A program made the position numbers and the translations under genes. Positions 1 to 8,718 of a stretch of DNA of 64,000 bases are shown piece after piece. Numbering within the stretch: the stretch's first letter is position 1; each line of letters begins with the position of its first letter. The DNA comes from Ignavibacteria bacterium. GTDB lineage: Bacteria > Bacteroidota > Ignavibacteria > Tepidaquicellales > Tepidaquicellaceae. The notes under the pieces are model-generated. The model made no database searches. It was not told where the DNA came from and saw nothing but the letters and a program-made list of their open reading frames with translations. The stretch lies in contig JADJMZ010000007.1 of the NCBI GenBank assembly GCA_016709315.1, positions 248,001-312,000 on the forward strand. The letters are read 5' to 3'.

Positions 1-95
1 AATATGAAACAGGTATTACTGAAGAAGAAAGATGAATTGCTTTTCTTTTTAATTCTATACTCAGACTAATTTTCTCAGAATCATTTTTCATAGAC
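1..95. other. Left-edge stretch, possible 3' end of an upstream plus-strand gene
   Basis: A plus-strand frame is open from the window edge to a TGA at 33-35 and would end a protein in an acidic tail (YETGITEEER). Another frame is open to a TAA near position 67. The bidirectional terminator just downstream fits a plus-strand gene ending here. Too little is present to identify a product. Confidence 0.25.
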
Positions 96-125
96 AAAAA
101 AAAAGCGAGTGAATGCTCGCTTTTT
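96..125. terminator. Bidirectional intrinsic terminator
   Basis: The arms GCGAG (105-109) and CTCGC (116-120) are flanked by an A-run on the left and TTTTT on the right, giving a hairpin with a 6-nt loop. Because both flanks are A/T runs it can work on both strands. It lies 20 bases beyond the ftsH stop (minus strand) and past any plus-strand gene entering from the left edge. Confidence 0.75.
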
Positions 126-144
126 AAAAAACTAAAAATATATT

Positions 145-2172
145 TTAATTTGCCAGAGCTACATCACCGGGAGCAAACTTTTCGTCTTTCTCCTTAATTT
201 CTTTTCCTGTTTTGAGCTCCGTGTTTTGCAAAACTTCTTTATTCAGGTTTAGATTTTCAAAAGGAGGAAGTTCTTCTCCTCTCATAAGCATATCAATTTC
301 GACAGAATCAAGAATCTCTCTTTCAAGCAAAGCTTCGGACATTTTGTGAAGCTTGTCAGCATTCTCATTCAAAATTCTTTCCGCTTTATCCATTCCGCTT
401 TGAACAATTTTTTTCACTTCATCATCTATCATTATCTGAGTGGATTCACTGTAATCCCTGTGCTGGCTGATTTCTCTTCCGAGAAATATTTCTTCCTGTT
501 TCTGTCCGTAAGCTATTGGTCCTAATTTTTCACTCATTCCGAATTCACACACCATTTTTCTTGCCATGCCTGTAGCTCTTTCAATATCATTACTTGCTCC
601 GGTAGTATATTCATTAAATATCATTTTTTCAGCTGCCCTTCCTCCCATTGCATAAGTGATCATTGCTTCAAGATATTCTTTTGAATAAGTATGTTTTTCA
701 TCAATCGGAAGATATGTTGTAACACCTAATGCTCTGCCTCTGGGAATAATTGTTACTTTATGAACAGGATCAGATTCAGGTATCATTTTAGCTACTATAA
801 CATGTCCGCTTTCATGATATGCAGTAGTTTTCTTTTCACGGTCTGAAATAATAAGACTCTTTCTTGCAGTTCCCATCATAACCTTGTCTTTTGCTTCTTC
901 AAAATCTTTCATAGTAACAATGTCAGAATTTTTTCTCGCAGCGAGCAAAGCCGCTTCATTGACAAGATTTGCTATATCAGCTCCTGAAAATCCCGGAGTT
1001 CCTTTTGCAAGTATATCAAGAATAACGTCTTTAGATAATGGAGTTTTTCTTGTATGAACTTTTAATATTCCTTCCCTTCCTTTAACATCAGGTCTGTCAA
1101 CAACAACCTGTCTGTCAAATCTTCCCGGTCTGAGTAATGCAGGATCAAGTATATCCGGTCTGTTAGTAGCTGCAATAATTATAACGCCGTTATTTTGTTC
1201 GAAACCATCCATTTCAATAAGAAGCTGGTTCAGTGTTTGTTCTCTTTCATCATGTCCTCCGCCTAAACCCGCTCCCCTGTGTCTTCCCACAGCATCTATT
1301 TCGTCAATGAAAATAATGCATGGAGCATTCTTTTTTCCCTGTTCAAATAAATCTCTTACTCTTGAAGCTCCAACTCCTACAAACATTTCAACAAAATCCG
1401 CGCCGCTTATAGAGAAGAACGGAACTCCCGCTTCACCGGCTACTGCCCTTGCAAGAAGAGTCTTTCCTGTTCCGGGAGGTCCTAAAAGCAATACGCCTCT
1501 TGGAATCTTTCCCCCGAGTTTCTGAAATTTTGCAGGTGTCTTTAGAAATTCGATGATCTCGGATAATTCTTCCTTTGCTTCATCTGCGCCGGCTACATCC
1601 TGAAATGTTACCTTGGTAGCTGATTCGCTTAACAATTTAGCTTTTGATTTTCCAAATGAAAAAATATTTTTCGAACCCCCGGCACCGCCTGACTGCATTC
1701 TTCTCATTATTATGATCCAGAAAGCAATTATAAGTATCCATGGTAAAGCCCCAAGAAGAGGAGCTAACCAGCCGCCGTCATCTTTTTCGATACTGAACTG
1801 AATTCCGCTTTCAGTCCATGCTTTTACAACATTGTCATCTATATTTGTATAAGGAAGTAAAACAGAGAATCTTTCTAATGATACATTTCTGTTAGCTATA
1901 TTAACAGTTTCAGCTGTTTTAAATTTTCCGAAGAATTCATAACTGTTATCTGCTTTTTTTATAACAGCGCTTGCTATTTTCTTTTCACTCAGAAATCTTA
2001 GATACTCATCATATTTTATTTCGGAATATTTTCCATCGGTACCTTTTGTATAGATCATTATTAAAAAGAATCCGATAAGAATCGCGCTCCATCCGAGGAC
2101 TATTTTAAATACTCTGTTCCAGTTAAAATCTTCGTTATTGTTATTATTATTTTTTGTTTTATTGGTGCTCAT
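145..2172 (-). CDS. ftsH: ATP-dependent zinc metalloprotease FtsH
   Basis: Membrane-anchored AAA+ protease that extracts and degrades membrane and short-lived cytosolic proteins as a hexamer. At 675 residues it has the usual family length. An Asn-rich N terminus is followed by a membrane segment at about 21-41, a periplasmic domain and a second membrane segment at about 140-156. The AAA module shows Walker A GPPGTGKT (231-238), Walker B IIFIDE (286-291) and the second region of homology ending RPGRFDR (348-354). The zinc motif HESGH is at 453-457. The acidic C-terminal tail is variable in the family. It is followed by the terminator at 96-125, and hpt lies 16 bp upstream on the same strand, so the two are probably co-transcribed. 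Confidence 0.97.
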   Translation of the reverse strand: MSTNKTKNNNNNNEDFNWNRVFKIVLGWSAILIGFFLIMIYTKGTDGKYSEIKYDEYLRFLSEKKIASAVIKKADNSYEFFGKFKTAETVNIANRNVSLERFSVLLPYTNIDDNVVKAWTESGIQFSIEKDDGGWLAPLLGALPWILIIAFWIIIMRRMQSGGAGGSKNIFSFGKSKAKLLSESATKVTFQDVAGADEAKEELSEIIEFLKTPAKFQKLGGKIPRGVLLLGPPGTGKTLLARAVAGEAGVPFFSISGADFVEMFVGVGASRVRDLFEQGKKNAPCIIFIDEIDAVGRHRGAGLGGGHDEREQTLNQLLIEMDGFEQNNGVIIIAATNRPDILDPALLRPGRFDRQVVVDRPDVKGREGILKVHTRKTPLSKDVILDILAKGTPGFSGADIANLVNEAALLAARKNSDIVTMKDFEEAKDKVMMGTARKSLIISDREKKTTAYHESGHVIVAKMIPESDPVHKVTIIPRGRALGVTTYLPIDEKHTYSKEYLEAMITYAMGGRAAEKMIFNEYTTGASNDIERATGMARKMVCEFGMSEKLGPIAYGQKQEEIFLGREISQHRDYSESTQIMIDDEVKKIVQSGMDKAERILNENADKLHKMSEALLEREILDSVEIDMLMRGEELPPFENLNLNKEVLQNTELKTGKEIKEKDEKFAPGDVALAN

Positions 2173-2188
2173 TCAGCATTTAATGATT

Positions 2189-2728
2189 TTAGTTAATACT
2201 TTTTAACACATAAATCCCTTTTAAATTCCTGTATTTTTGAGCGTAATCAAGTCCATAGCCAATGACAAATTCATTCTTGATCTTGAATCCTATATAATCA
2301 ACCTTAAAATCCAGATTGGAAATGTTTTTCTTGAAAAGAAGGCTGACAAAACTGAGTGAAGCAGGATTTTTAAACTCAATTATATTCTTTATAAACTTTA
2401 ATGAAAGTCCGGAATCTACTATATCCTCAACAATAATAATGTCCCTGTTTTCAATCTGGCAATTCAGATCCTTTAGTAATGTGACATTTCCAGACGATAT
2501 CTTTTCATCCCCGTAGCTCGAAAGTTTAAGAAAATCTATTTCGCATTCAATTTTGATTTCTCTGATCAAATCAGAAAGAAATATAAAAGAACCATTAAGT
2601 ATTCCTATGAATATTGGATTCTTACCCTTATAGTCTTTATTAATTTTCTTAGCTATTTGCTTAATTCTTCTGGAAATTTTTTCCTTTGAAATGTATTCTT
2701 TAAGAATCGGTTTGGACTGTCCTGACAA
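2189..2728 (-). CDS. hpt: Hypoxanthine phosphoribosyltransferase
   Basis: Purine salvage enzyme that joins hypoxanthine or guanine to PRPP to make IMP or GMP. The PRPP-binding signature IIIVEDIVDSGLS and the upstream GILNGSFIFLSDL loop are typical of HPRT. The reading frame is open to an ATG at 2779, but that ATG lies inside the rpsU terminator hairpin (2772-2802) and would add an unusual hydrophobic N terminus. A TTG at 2728 gives MSGQSKPILKEY and 179 residues, the usual HPRT length, so I prefer it. rpsU upstream also uses TTG. Transcription would have to come from read-through or from a promoter within 2728-2825. The function is secure; the start is inferred. Confidence 0.9.
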   Translation of the reverse strand: MSGQSKPILKEYISKEKISRRIKQIAKKINKDYKGKNPIFIGILNGSFIFLSDLIREIKIECEIDFLKLSSYGDEKISSGNVTLLKDLNCQIENRDIIIVEDIVDSGLSLKFIKNIIEFKNPASLSFVSLLFKKNISNLDFKVDYIGFKIKNEFVIGYGLDYAQKYRNLKGIYVLKSIN

Positions 2729-2765
2729 ATAATTAAATTTATTTTGTAAAATTAAAAGAATGAAA

Positions 2766-2802
2766 AATAAAAAACCCATTTGCAGTTATATACAATGGGT
2801 TT
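2766..2802 (-). terminator. Intrinsic terminator of rpsU
   Basis: On the minus strand AAACCCATT (2802-2794) pairs with AATGGGTTT (2780-2772) across a 13-nt loop and is followed by a T-run. It starts 22 bases beyond the rpsU stop. It overlaps the longest possible hpt start, which is why that start is doubted. Confidence 0.75.
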
Positions 2803-2824
2803 ATTAAATTTTAAAAAACTGAAA

Positions 2825-3022
2825 TCAAATATTTTCTTCAGCCAATATCCTTTTTGTTTTTCTTATTGCTCTTTCTTTATCCATTTTCTTGTCAACAGAC
2901 GGCTTGGTATAAAACATTCTTCTTCTGAATTCCTTCAGTAATCCCGACTTTTCATACTTCTTTTTAAATCTTTTGAGGGCTTTATCTATTGATTCGCCGT
3001 CTTGTACTATTACTTTAAGCAA
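2825..3022 (-). CDS. rpsU: 30S ribosomal protein bS21
   Basis: Small basic ribosomal subunit protein (65 residues, normal for bS21) that sits near the 3' end of 16S rRNA and the anti-Shine-Dalgarno sequence. The N terminus LKVIVQDGESIDKALKRFKK and the Arg/Lys-rich C terminus match the family. The start codon is TTG (3020-3022), preceded at 7 nt by a clear AAAGAGGT. In Bacteroidota bS21 helps occlude the anti-SD, and rpsU mRNAs are known to keep a strong SD for autoregulation. This layout fits that pattern, though regulation here is an inference. Confidence 0.93.
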   Translation of the reverse strand: MLKVIVQDGESIDKALKRFKKKYEKSGLLKEFRRRMFYTKPSVDKKMDKERAIRKTKRILAEENI

Positions 3023-3338
3023 ATTTTTTACCTCTTTCGTTTATTTTATTTATTACAATATAATTGTTTTGATTTTTTTATACAATGACTGTTTTCTTAA
3101 ATATTTTTAAATTTTGATTTAATAAAACATGTCATTATGTGATCTAAATATAATAACCATGGATTAATTCTTAGATTGATTTCGAAATACATTATATTAC
3201 AAAAGCTATTTCAAAAATTTATGAAATTATTTGAGGAATTGTTGTACACCAGATATAACTCCGTAACAATTTTATTGCATGGAGATAGTTTTCTAAAATG
3301 ACTATTTTTCTGAAGTTTAAAATTTAAAAAAATTAATA
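3023..3338. other. Divergent intergenic region between rpsU and a P-loop protein gene
   Basis: A 316-base AT-rich stretch between divergent genes, so it must hold both promoters. On the rpsU side an ATTG followed about 19 nt later by a partial -7 box (TTATATTG) is visible, but the match is imperfect. No ORF, repeat or structured RNA stands out apart from the rpsU SD. Confidence 0.4.
3030..3037 (-). promoter_or_regulatory. Shine-Dalgarno site of rpsU
   Basis: AAAGAGGT on the minus strand, 7 nt before the TTG start of rpsU. It decides the non-ATG start. Most genes in this window have no comparable SD, so it is likely a regulatory feature. Confidence 0.7.
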
Positions 3339-4058
3339 ATGTCAGAAATATTTAAAAAGATTATTTTACTCGGGAGACCTGCTTCGGGAAAATCTGAAGT
3401 AATTGCATATTTAAAAAATACTTCAGATGAAGAAAGACTTAAGCGTTTTCATTTAGGGAAAATTAAAGAGATTGATGATTTCCCGATGCTCTGGACATGG
3501 TTTGAGGAAGATGCAATTCTTTCTAAAAAATTTAACAAACCCCGAATTCATTCTACCGAAGATGGTTATTTTGTAGAACAATATTTATGGAATCTGCTTA
3601 TAGAAAGAATTTCTCTTGATTATACTAAATTAATCCGGGACAATCCTGATTTTCATGATAACGGTACAGCTCTGATTGAATTCTCAAGAGGAACTGAACA
3701 CGGAGGATACAATGATGCATTTAAACATCTTTCGAAAGAAGTTCTGGAAAATGCTGCGATAGTTTATATAAATGTTCCATTCGAAGAATCGCTCAGAAAA
3801 AACAGAAAGCGCTTCAATCCTTCAAAGCCCGACAGCATTCTTGAACACGGACTTCCCGATGAGAAACTGGAAAAAATGTATAAGGAAGTTGACTGGGAAG
3901 AAGTTTCGAAAAATTCCAAAACTCATATTGATATCAATGGAGTTCAGGTTCCTTATTTTATCTTTGAAAATATGCCTTCAAAGACAGATGATCCGGTTAC
4001 ATTGGGACCAGAGCTTGACAAAGTATTTACAGAGCTTTGGAAATTATATAAAAAATAA
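3339..4058 (+). CDS. P-loop NTPase of unknown function (kinase-like)
   Basis: A 239-residue soluble protein. The N terminus reads KKIILLGRPASGKSEV, a Walker A loop (GRPASGKS) directly after a hydrophobic strand, as in small-molecule kinases and adenylate-kinase-like folds. A conserved-looking TALIEFSRGTEHGGY segment in the middle could be a Walker B or substrate region, and NRKRFNPSKPDS suggests a basic lid. There is no signal peptide. I cannot assign a substrate. The gene stands alone, divergent from rpsU and followed by a terminator at 4083-4117 shared with the convergent TerC gene. It is probably a nucleotide or nucleoside kinase-like ATPase. Confidence 0.75.
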   Translation: MSEIFKKIILLGRPASGKSEVIAYLKNTSDEERLKRFHLGKIKEIDDFPMLWTWFEEDAILSKKFNKPRIHSTEDGYFVEQYLWNLLIERISLDYTKLIRDNPDFHDNGTALIEFSRGTEHGGYNDAFKHLSKEVLENAAIVYINVPFEESLRKNRKRFNPSKPDSILEHGLPDEKLEKMYKEVDWEEVSKNSKTHIDINGVQVPYFIFENMPSKTDDPVTLGPELDKVFTELWKLYKK

Positions 4059-4082
4059 ATTTTTTTATCGGAGAGATAAAAA

Positions 4083-4117
4083 GCAGGGAGTACTTAATCA
4101 TCAGTTACTCCCTGTTT
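4083..4117. terminator. Bidirectional terminator between convergent genes
   Basis: CAGGGAGTA (4084-4092) pairs with TACTCCCTG (4106-4114), flanked by an A-run on the left and TTTAAT on the right. It lies between the convergent P-loop gene and the TerC-family gene and can serve both. Confidence 0.7.
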
Positions 4118-4146
4118 AATAAAATTACAAAACTAAATTGCCGGAT

Positions 4147-4890
4147 TCAGCTCTTCGGACCTCTCAGCTCCACCGGCTTATTTTTCTTTCTCATTTTAAT
4201 ATTCAGCATTTCAACAATGAAAGAGAAAGCCATCGCGAAATAAACATATCCTTTAGGAACCTCGACATGGAATCCTTCTACAAAAAGAAGTAATCCAATC
4301 ATAAGCAGGAATGAAAGCGCGAGCATTTTAATAGTAGGGTGCTTATGTATAAAATCGCTGACTTTTCCCGCGAAAATTATCATAACTATCATTGAGATTA
4401 TTATTGCAATGATCATTATCGAAACATGTTTGACAAGACCAACCGCAGTTATTACAGAATCAAAAGAAAACACAAGATCAAGAACTACAATCTGAAAAAT
4501 GACATTCCAGAATTTTGATTTTTTGTCTGACTTTTCAATTTCTTCTTCACCCTCAAGTTTGTTATGTATCTCAAGAGTGCTTTTTACAATAAGAAACATT
4601 CCTCCGCCCATTAAAATCAGATCTCTTCCTGAAAATGAAAATCCGAAAAGTGAAATTAACGGAGTAACAAGACCTGCAATGTATGATATTCCCAGTAAAA
4701 GCAGAATTCTGAAAACTAAAGCAATGATCAGACCTGTAACCCTTCCTCTTTCTCTTTCTTTTTCAGGAAGTTTACCAGTAAGAATTGAAATGAAAATAAT
4801 ATTGTCTATTCCCAGGACAATTTCCAGAAACGTTAGAGTAAGAAGACTTACATAAGTTTCCGGTAAAGAAAACAACTCGATAAATGTCAT
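4147..4890 (-). CDS. TerC family integral membrane protein
   Basis: A 247-residue polytopic membrane protein with about seven hydrophobic segments. The N-terminal LTFLEIVLGIDNIIFISIL and the later DLVFSFDSVITAVGLV carry the paired acidic residues in the membrane typical of the TerC/YkoY/YoaE family, which recent work links to metal (for example manganese) export or metalation of secreted enzymes. A charged loop rich in Glu and Lys separates the two halves (about residues 110-125). The length is normal. It lies 41 bp downstream of the EF-G-like gene on the same strand. Substrate cannot be told from sequence. Confidence 0.85.
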   Translation of the reverse strand: MTFIELFSLPETYVSLLTLTFLEIVLGIDNIIFISILTGKLPEKERERGRVTGLIIALVFRILLLLGISYIAGLVTPLISLFGFSFSGRDLILMGGGMFLIVKSTLEIHNKLEGEEEIEKSDKKSKFWNVIFQIVVLDLVFSFDSVITAVGLVKHVSIMIIAIIISMIVMIIFAGKVSDFIHKHPTIKMLALSFLLMIGLLLFVEGFHVEVPKGYVYFAMAFSFIVEMLNIKMRKKNKPVELRGPKS

Positions 4891-4931
4891 ACGTATTTTA
4901 GGATTCTAAAATAAAATTAATTACATTATAA

Positions 4932-7040
4932 TTATTCCTGAGCTTTTTGAGATTCATATTCTGCAATAATTTTCACTTCCACTTCCTTAGGCACATCTTC
5001 GTAGTGAGAAAAATTTCTGTCATAATAACCTCTGCCCTGCGTAATAGATCTCAGCTTAGTAGAATAATCACTCATTTCGGATAATGGTATCTGACAGGAA
5101 ATTTTCTGAAGTTTACCATAAACATCCATTCCCTGAATTCTTCCTCTTCTGGAAGAAATGTCACCCGAAACGGCACCCATGAATTCTTCGGGAAAAACAA
5201 CTTCAACATTATAAACAGGTTCGAGTATTACAGGATTCGCATCTTTAAAACCTTTTTTAAATGCCTGTGAAGCAGCGATTCTAAATGAGATTTCGTCAGA
5301 GTCTACGTTATGATAAGATCCGTCAAATAAAGTAACTTTTACATCTATGACTTTATTTCCGATTAAAACTCCTGAATTCAAAGTCTCCTGAATTCCTTTT
5401 TCTACAGCGGGTATAAATCTTCCCGGGACGACTCCTCCAACAATAGCATTTACAAATTCAAATCCTTTGCCTCTTTCGACTGGCTCAATTTTTATAAGCA
5501 CATGTCCAAACTGTCCTCTTCCGCCTGATTGTTTTTTATGCTTGTATTCAATATTGTCAACTTTGGACCGGATAGTTTCCCTGTATGCAATTTTCGGATT
5601 TGTAACATCCACTTCAAAATTGTATTTGCTCTTCATTCTGTTGAGAATTGTATTCAGATGAATTTCTCCCTGTCCGCTGATAATTGTTTGACCAGTTTCC
5701 GGATTGAATGCAACGAGAAATGTCGGATCTTCTTCATGAAGAGAGTGCAATGCAGAAGCTATTTTGTCATCATCACCTTTATTCTTTGCATGAATGGCGA
5801 GTGACATGTTAGGTTTCGGAAAATTTATTTCCGGCAATACTACTGCATAATTTTTTGAACTCAATGTATTGTTAGTATGGGAATCTTTTAGTTTAACAAC
5901 CGCTGCAATATCTCCGCAGACCACTTCGCCCATTTCCTTTCTGTCTTTGCCGTTCATTGAATACATCTGCGAAAGTCTTTCCGTCTTTCCGTTAGCTTCA
6001 TTAATCATATCCATTCCCGCTTTTACCTTTCCTGAATATACTCTGAAGAATGAAAGTTCGCCAATGTTTTTTTCCGATACTGTTTTGAAAATAAACATTA
6101 CAGGTTCACCATCGGCTTTTGGAAGTATTTCTATCGGATCTTCGCTGTTAGGACTGTGCCCAATCTCAGCAGGTTTATCCATAGGTGATTCCGTATAGTT
6201 AGAGATAAAATCAAGAACATCTCTCGTTCCGATATTTTTTTCAGCGCTTATACAAAATACAGGAAATAATTTTCTTTCACGCATTCCTTTTTTCAAACCA
6301 AAATCTATTTCTTCATCAGTCAGATTGGCACCTTCTTCAAAAAACTTATTAAGGAGTTCCTCATCTTCTTCAGCTACTACTTCAACAAATTTCTGATGAT
6401 ATTCTTTTGCCTTATCCATAAGCGCCGGCGGAATATCTTCTTCTGTATATTCTCCTTTTCCGTCATTATTAAATCTGAGAAGTTTCATTCTTATCACATC
6501 TACTACCGCGTCAAAATTTGTTCCCTGATTTACGGGGAACTGAACTACAGCTACTCTTGATCCGAAACTGTCCTGTATAAGAGAAGCAGTATGATCAAAA
6601 TCTGCATTTTCTGTATCAAGTTTATTTACAAGAAATATTACATTGTTTTCGTAATCATTTGTCATCATAAATGATGATTCCATTCCGACTTCGATTCCTT
6701 TGAATGCATCTACAAGTATAAGAGCTGTATCAGTCACTCTGAGACCCGCCTTAACCTCTCCTACAAAGTCCATAAACCCGGGAGTATCTATTATATTAAG
6801 CTTCTTATTACTTCCATCCGAGCCTTTCCAGACTGTATTCATCAGAGAAGAATTTATAGAAAGCTGTTTCTCAACTTCGTCTTTATGATAATCACTTACA
6901 GTATTTCCTTCTTCCACTTTTCCGAATCTGTTAACAACGCCGGAGGCAAATAAAACTCCTTCTGCAAATGTAGTTTTGCCGCTGCCTCCGTGCCCGGTGA
7001 TGCAGATATTTCTGATGTTTTCAGATTTAATTACTTCCAT
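4932..7040 (-). CDS. Elongation factor G-like translational GTPase
   Basis: A 702-residue protein with the full EF-G domain order. The GTPase motifs are G1 GHGGSGKT (16-23), G3 DTPG (85-88) and G4 NKLD (139-142). It then shows domain II, the GRGQFGHVLIKIEP region of domain IV and the C-terminal PEEFMGAVSGDISSRRGRI of domain V. The G1 loop differs from the AHIDAGKT of canonical EF-G, which places it in the EF-G-like/EF-G2 group, whose role in vivo is unclear. No ribosomal str operon surrounds it, in agreement with a paralogue rather than the main fusA. An AAAGGAGA lies about 12 nt before the ATG. Confidence 0.88.
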   Translation of the reverse strand: MEVIKSENIRNICITGHGGSGKTTFAEGVLFASGVVNRFGKVEEGNTVSDYHKDEVEKQLSINSSLMNTVWKGSDGSNKKLNIIDTPGFMDFVGEVKAGLRVTDTALILVDAFKGIEVGMESSFMMTNDYENNVIFLVNKLDTENADFDHTASLIQDSFGSRVAVVQFPVNQGTNFDAVVDVIRMKLLRFNNDGKGEYTEEDIPPALMDKAKEYHQKFVEVVAEEDEELLNKFFEEGANLTDEEIDFGLKKGMRERKLFPVFCISAEKNIGTRDVLDFISNYTESPMDKPAEIGHSPNSEDPIEILPKADGEPVMFIFKTVSEKNIGELSFFRVYSGKVKAGMDMINEANGKTERLSQMYSMNGKDRKEMGEVVCGDIAAVVKLKDSHTNNTLSSKNYAVVLPEINFPKPNMSLAIHAKNKGDDDKIASALHSLHEEDPTFLVAFNPETGQTIISGQGEIHLNTILNRMKSKYNFEVDVTNPKIAYRETIRSKVDNIEYKHKKQSGGRGQFGHVLIKIEPVERGKGFEFVNAIVGGVVPGRFIPAVEKGIQETLNSGVLIGNKVIDVKVTLFDGSYHNVDSDEISFRIAASQAFKKGFKDANPVILEPVYNVEVVFPEEFMGAVSGDISSRRGRIQGMDVYGKLQKISCQIPLSEMSDYSTKLRSITQGRGYYDRNFSHYEDVPKEVEVKIIAEYESQKAQE

Positions 7041-7097
7041 AAATATTTAATCTCCTTTTTGATGAATATATTTTTTTAATTATGTAAATTAATTTAA

Positions 7098-7961
7098 TTA
7101 TTTTTTATTTGTATCTAATACTACATTGACCGGATCATTCATTATTTTTATCTGAGTTACATCTGTAATAAAAATTCCTTCATCGTTAAGCTCATTTCTG
7201 CTTAATTCAATTACATTACTTTTAATTTCAGGAAGTGAACTTTCAGAAATTTTTGTATCAATCCAGAAAAAAGATTTTATGCTCATGGAAGTTGTGAGTT
7301 CATCAACTATAACCAAAGGTTTTGGTTCTTCCAGAACATCTTTTACTTTTTTAATTGAATTGAGAATGATTTTTTTAGCTTTATCAAGATCATTTGTGTA
7401 ATCTACCTGAATAGTAAAATCAATTCTTCTTTTACTTTCATAAGTATAATTTACAAGAGGATTGTTGATAATGATAGAGTTAGGAATAAAAACATTCTGC
7501 CCGTCGAATGTTTCAATATTTGTAGTTCTGAAATCCATCGAGGTAATTTTCCCTGTATATCCTTCCACCTGAATCAGATCACCTGTATTGAATGGTCTGT
7601 TAAACGCAAGCAGTAATCCTGACAGAAAATTTTCACCTATATTTTTAAATGCAAATCCGAGTATTACGGCAGAAAGTCCTGCGCCTGTTACGATTCCACC
7701 TGCAAGAGTTGCAAATCCAAGTATCTCCATGCATATTACAAAACCTATAATACTAACTATCCATTTGGTAATTTTTGAAATGAATCCCGAAAGAAGAGGG
7801 TCTTTTGTTCTGAATACTAATCTGTTTTTTACAAGATTACTTACTTTGCCTGATAAGAATAGAAACAAAATAAATATCACAAATGCTATTATTGCTTTCG
7901 GAAGAATATGAATAAACTCTTTCCAGAAAACATTGACTTCATTAATAAATTCAGTTTCCAT
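7098..7961 (-). CDS. mscS: Small-conductance mechanosensitive channel, MscS family
   Basis: Inner-membrane channel that opens under hypo-osmotic stress. At 287 residues it is the size of E. coli MscS. There are three hydrophobic segments within about 115 residues. The third is Gly/Ala-rich (ATLAGGIVTGAGLSAVILGF), as in the pore helix TM3. The soluble beta domain follows with the family signature RPFNTGDLIQVEGYTGKI and the FDGQNVFIPNSIIINNPLVN region. The gene diverges from def. Family assignment is firm; conductance class is by similarity of size only. Confidence 0.92.
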   Translation of the reverse strand: METEFINEVNVFWKEFIHILPKAIIAFVIFILFLFLSGKVSNLVKNRLVFRTKDPLLSGFISKITKWIVSIIGFVICMEILGFATLAGGIVTGAGLSAVILGFAFKNIGENFLSGLLLAFNRPFNTGDLIQVEGYTGKITSMDFRTTNIETFDGQNVFIPNSIIINNPLVNYTYESKRRIDFTIQVDYTNDLDKAKKIILNSIKKVKDVLEEPKPLVIVDELTTSMSIKSFFWIDTKISESSLPEIKSNVIELSRNELNDEGIFITDVTQIKIMNDPVNVVLDTNKK

Positions 7962-8067
7962 TATTTTTCATAATTCAGACATTGAAAAAAATTCAAATGA
8001 TTAATTCAATAAAATAATATTCATATTCAAAACATTAAAGTTACTTTATACAATATTTACATTTTGT

Positions 8068-8075
8068 TATATTTG
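8068..8075 (+). promoter_or_regulatory. Candidate -7 box upstream of def
   Basis: TATATTTG matches the Bacteroidota -7 consensus TAnnTTTG and ends 13 nt before the def ATG. No good TTG -33 element lies at the expected distance, so the call is weak. Confidence 0.35.
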
Positions 8076-8088
8076 TAAAAATAAACGA

Positions 8089-8658
8089 ATGAAAAAGCAA
8101 TTACCTATAACGACTTACGGAATGGATATCCTCAGGAAGAAAACTAAACCAGTGACAAAGATTGATTCTAAATTTATAGACCTTGTTCAGAATATGTTTT
8201 ATACAATGGACAGAGCTTCCGGCATTGGTATAGCAGCTCCGCAGATTAATCTTGGCATTTCTCTTGCAGTTATAGATATTTCAGCTATGGAAGAATATAA
8301 AAATGAAAAACCACTGATACTTATAAATCCTGTTTTATCCGACAGTCACGGCGAGGATATTCAGGAAGAAGGATGTCTGAGTATTCCTGATGTTCGCGGA
8401 AATGTAAAAAGGGCTAAAGAAATTTATCTGAAATATAATGATTTTGATATGAATGAGATTTCGATAGAGCTAAAAGGTTTCATGGCAAGGGTTGCGCAGC
8501 ATGAAATAGATCATCTTAACGGTAAATTGTTTATTGATTATGTAACTCCTGAGCAGAAAAAGGAGATCAAGAAACAGCTTTCGGATATTAAAAAAGGTAA
8601 GATTGAAACCGATTATAAGCTTCATATTCATTCAGGAAGTGATAATGTACTGTACTAA
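8089..8658 (+). CDS. def: Peptide deformylase
   Basis: Metalloenzyme that removes the formyl group from nascent N-terminal methionine. All three signature motifs are present: GIGIAAPQI, EEGCLSIPDV and QHEIDHLNG, supplying the Cys and two His metal ligands and the catalytic Glu. The 189-residue length is usual. fmt follows 60 bp downstream on the same strand, so the formylation and deformylation steps are encoded together, a common arrangement. Confidence 0.96.
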   Translation: MKKQLPITTYGMDILRKKTKPVTKIDSKFIDLVQNMFYTMDRASGIGIAAPQINLGISLAVIDISAMEEYKNEKPLILINPVLSDSHGEDIQEEGCLSIPDVRGNVKRAKEIYLKYNDFDMNEISIELKGFMARVAQHEIDHLNGKLFIDYVTPEQKKEIKKQLSDIKKGKIETDYKLHIHSGSDNVLY

Positions 8659-8718
8659 ATTAACAGACTTTCATTATTAATTCACTTTTAATTTTCATCA
8701 AATTAATGATCAGGTTAT

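Noticed and set aside
3772..4119. 115-codon frame inside the P-loop protein gene
   Set aside because: Out-of-frame overlap with a well-supported gene, no domain, no ribosome site.
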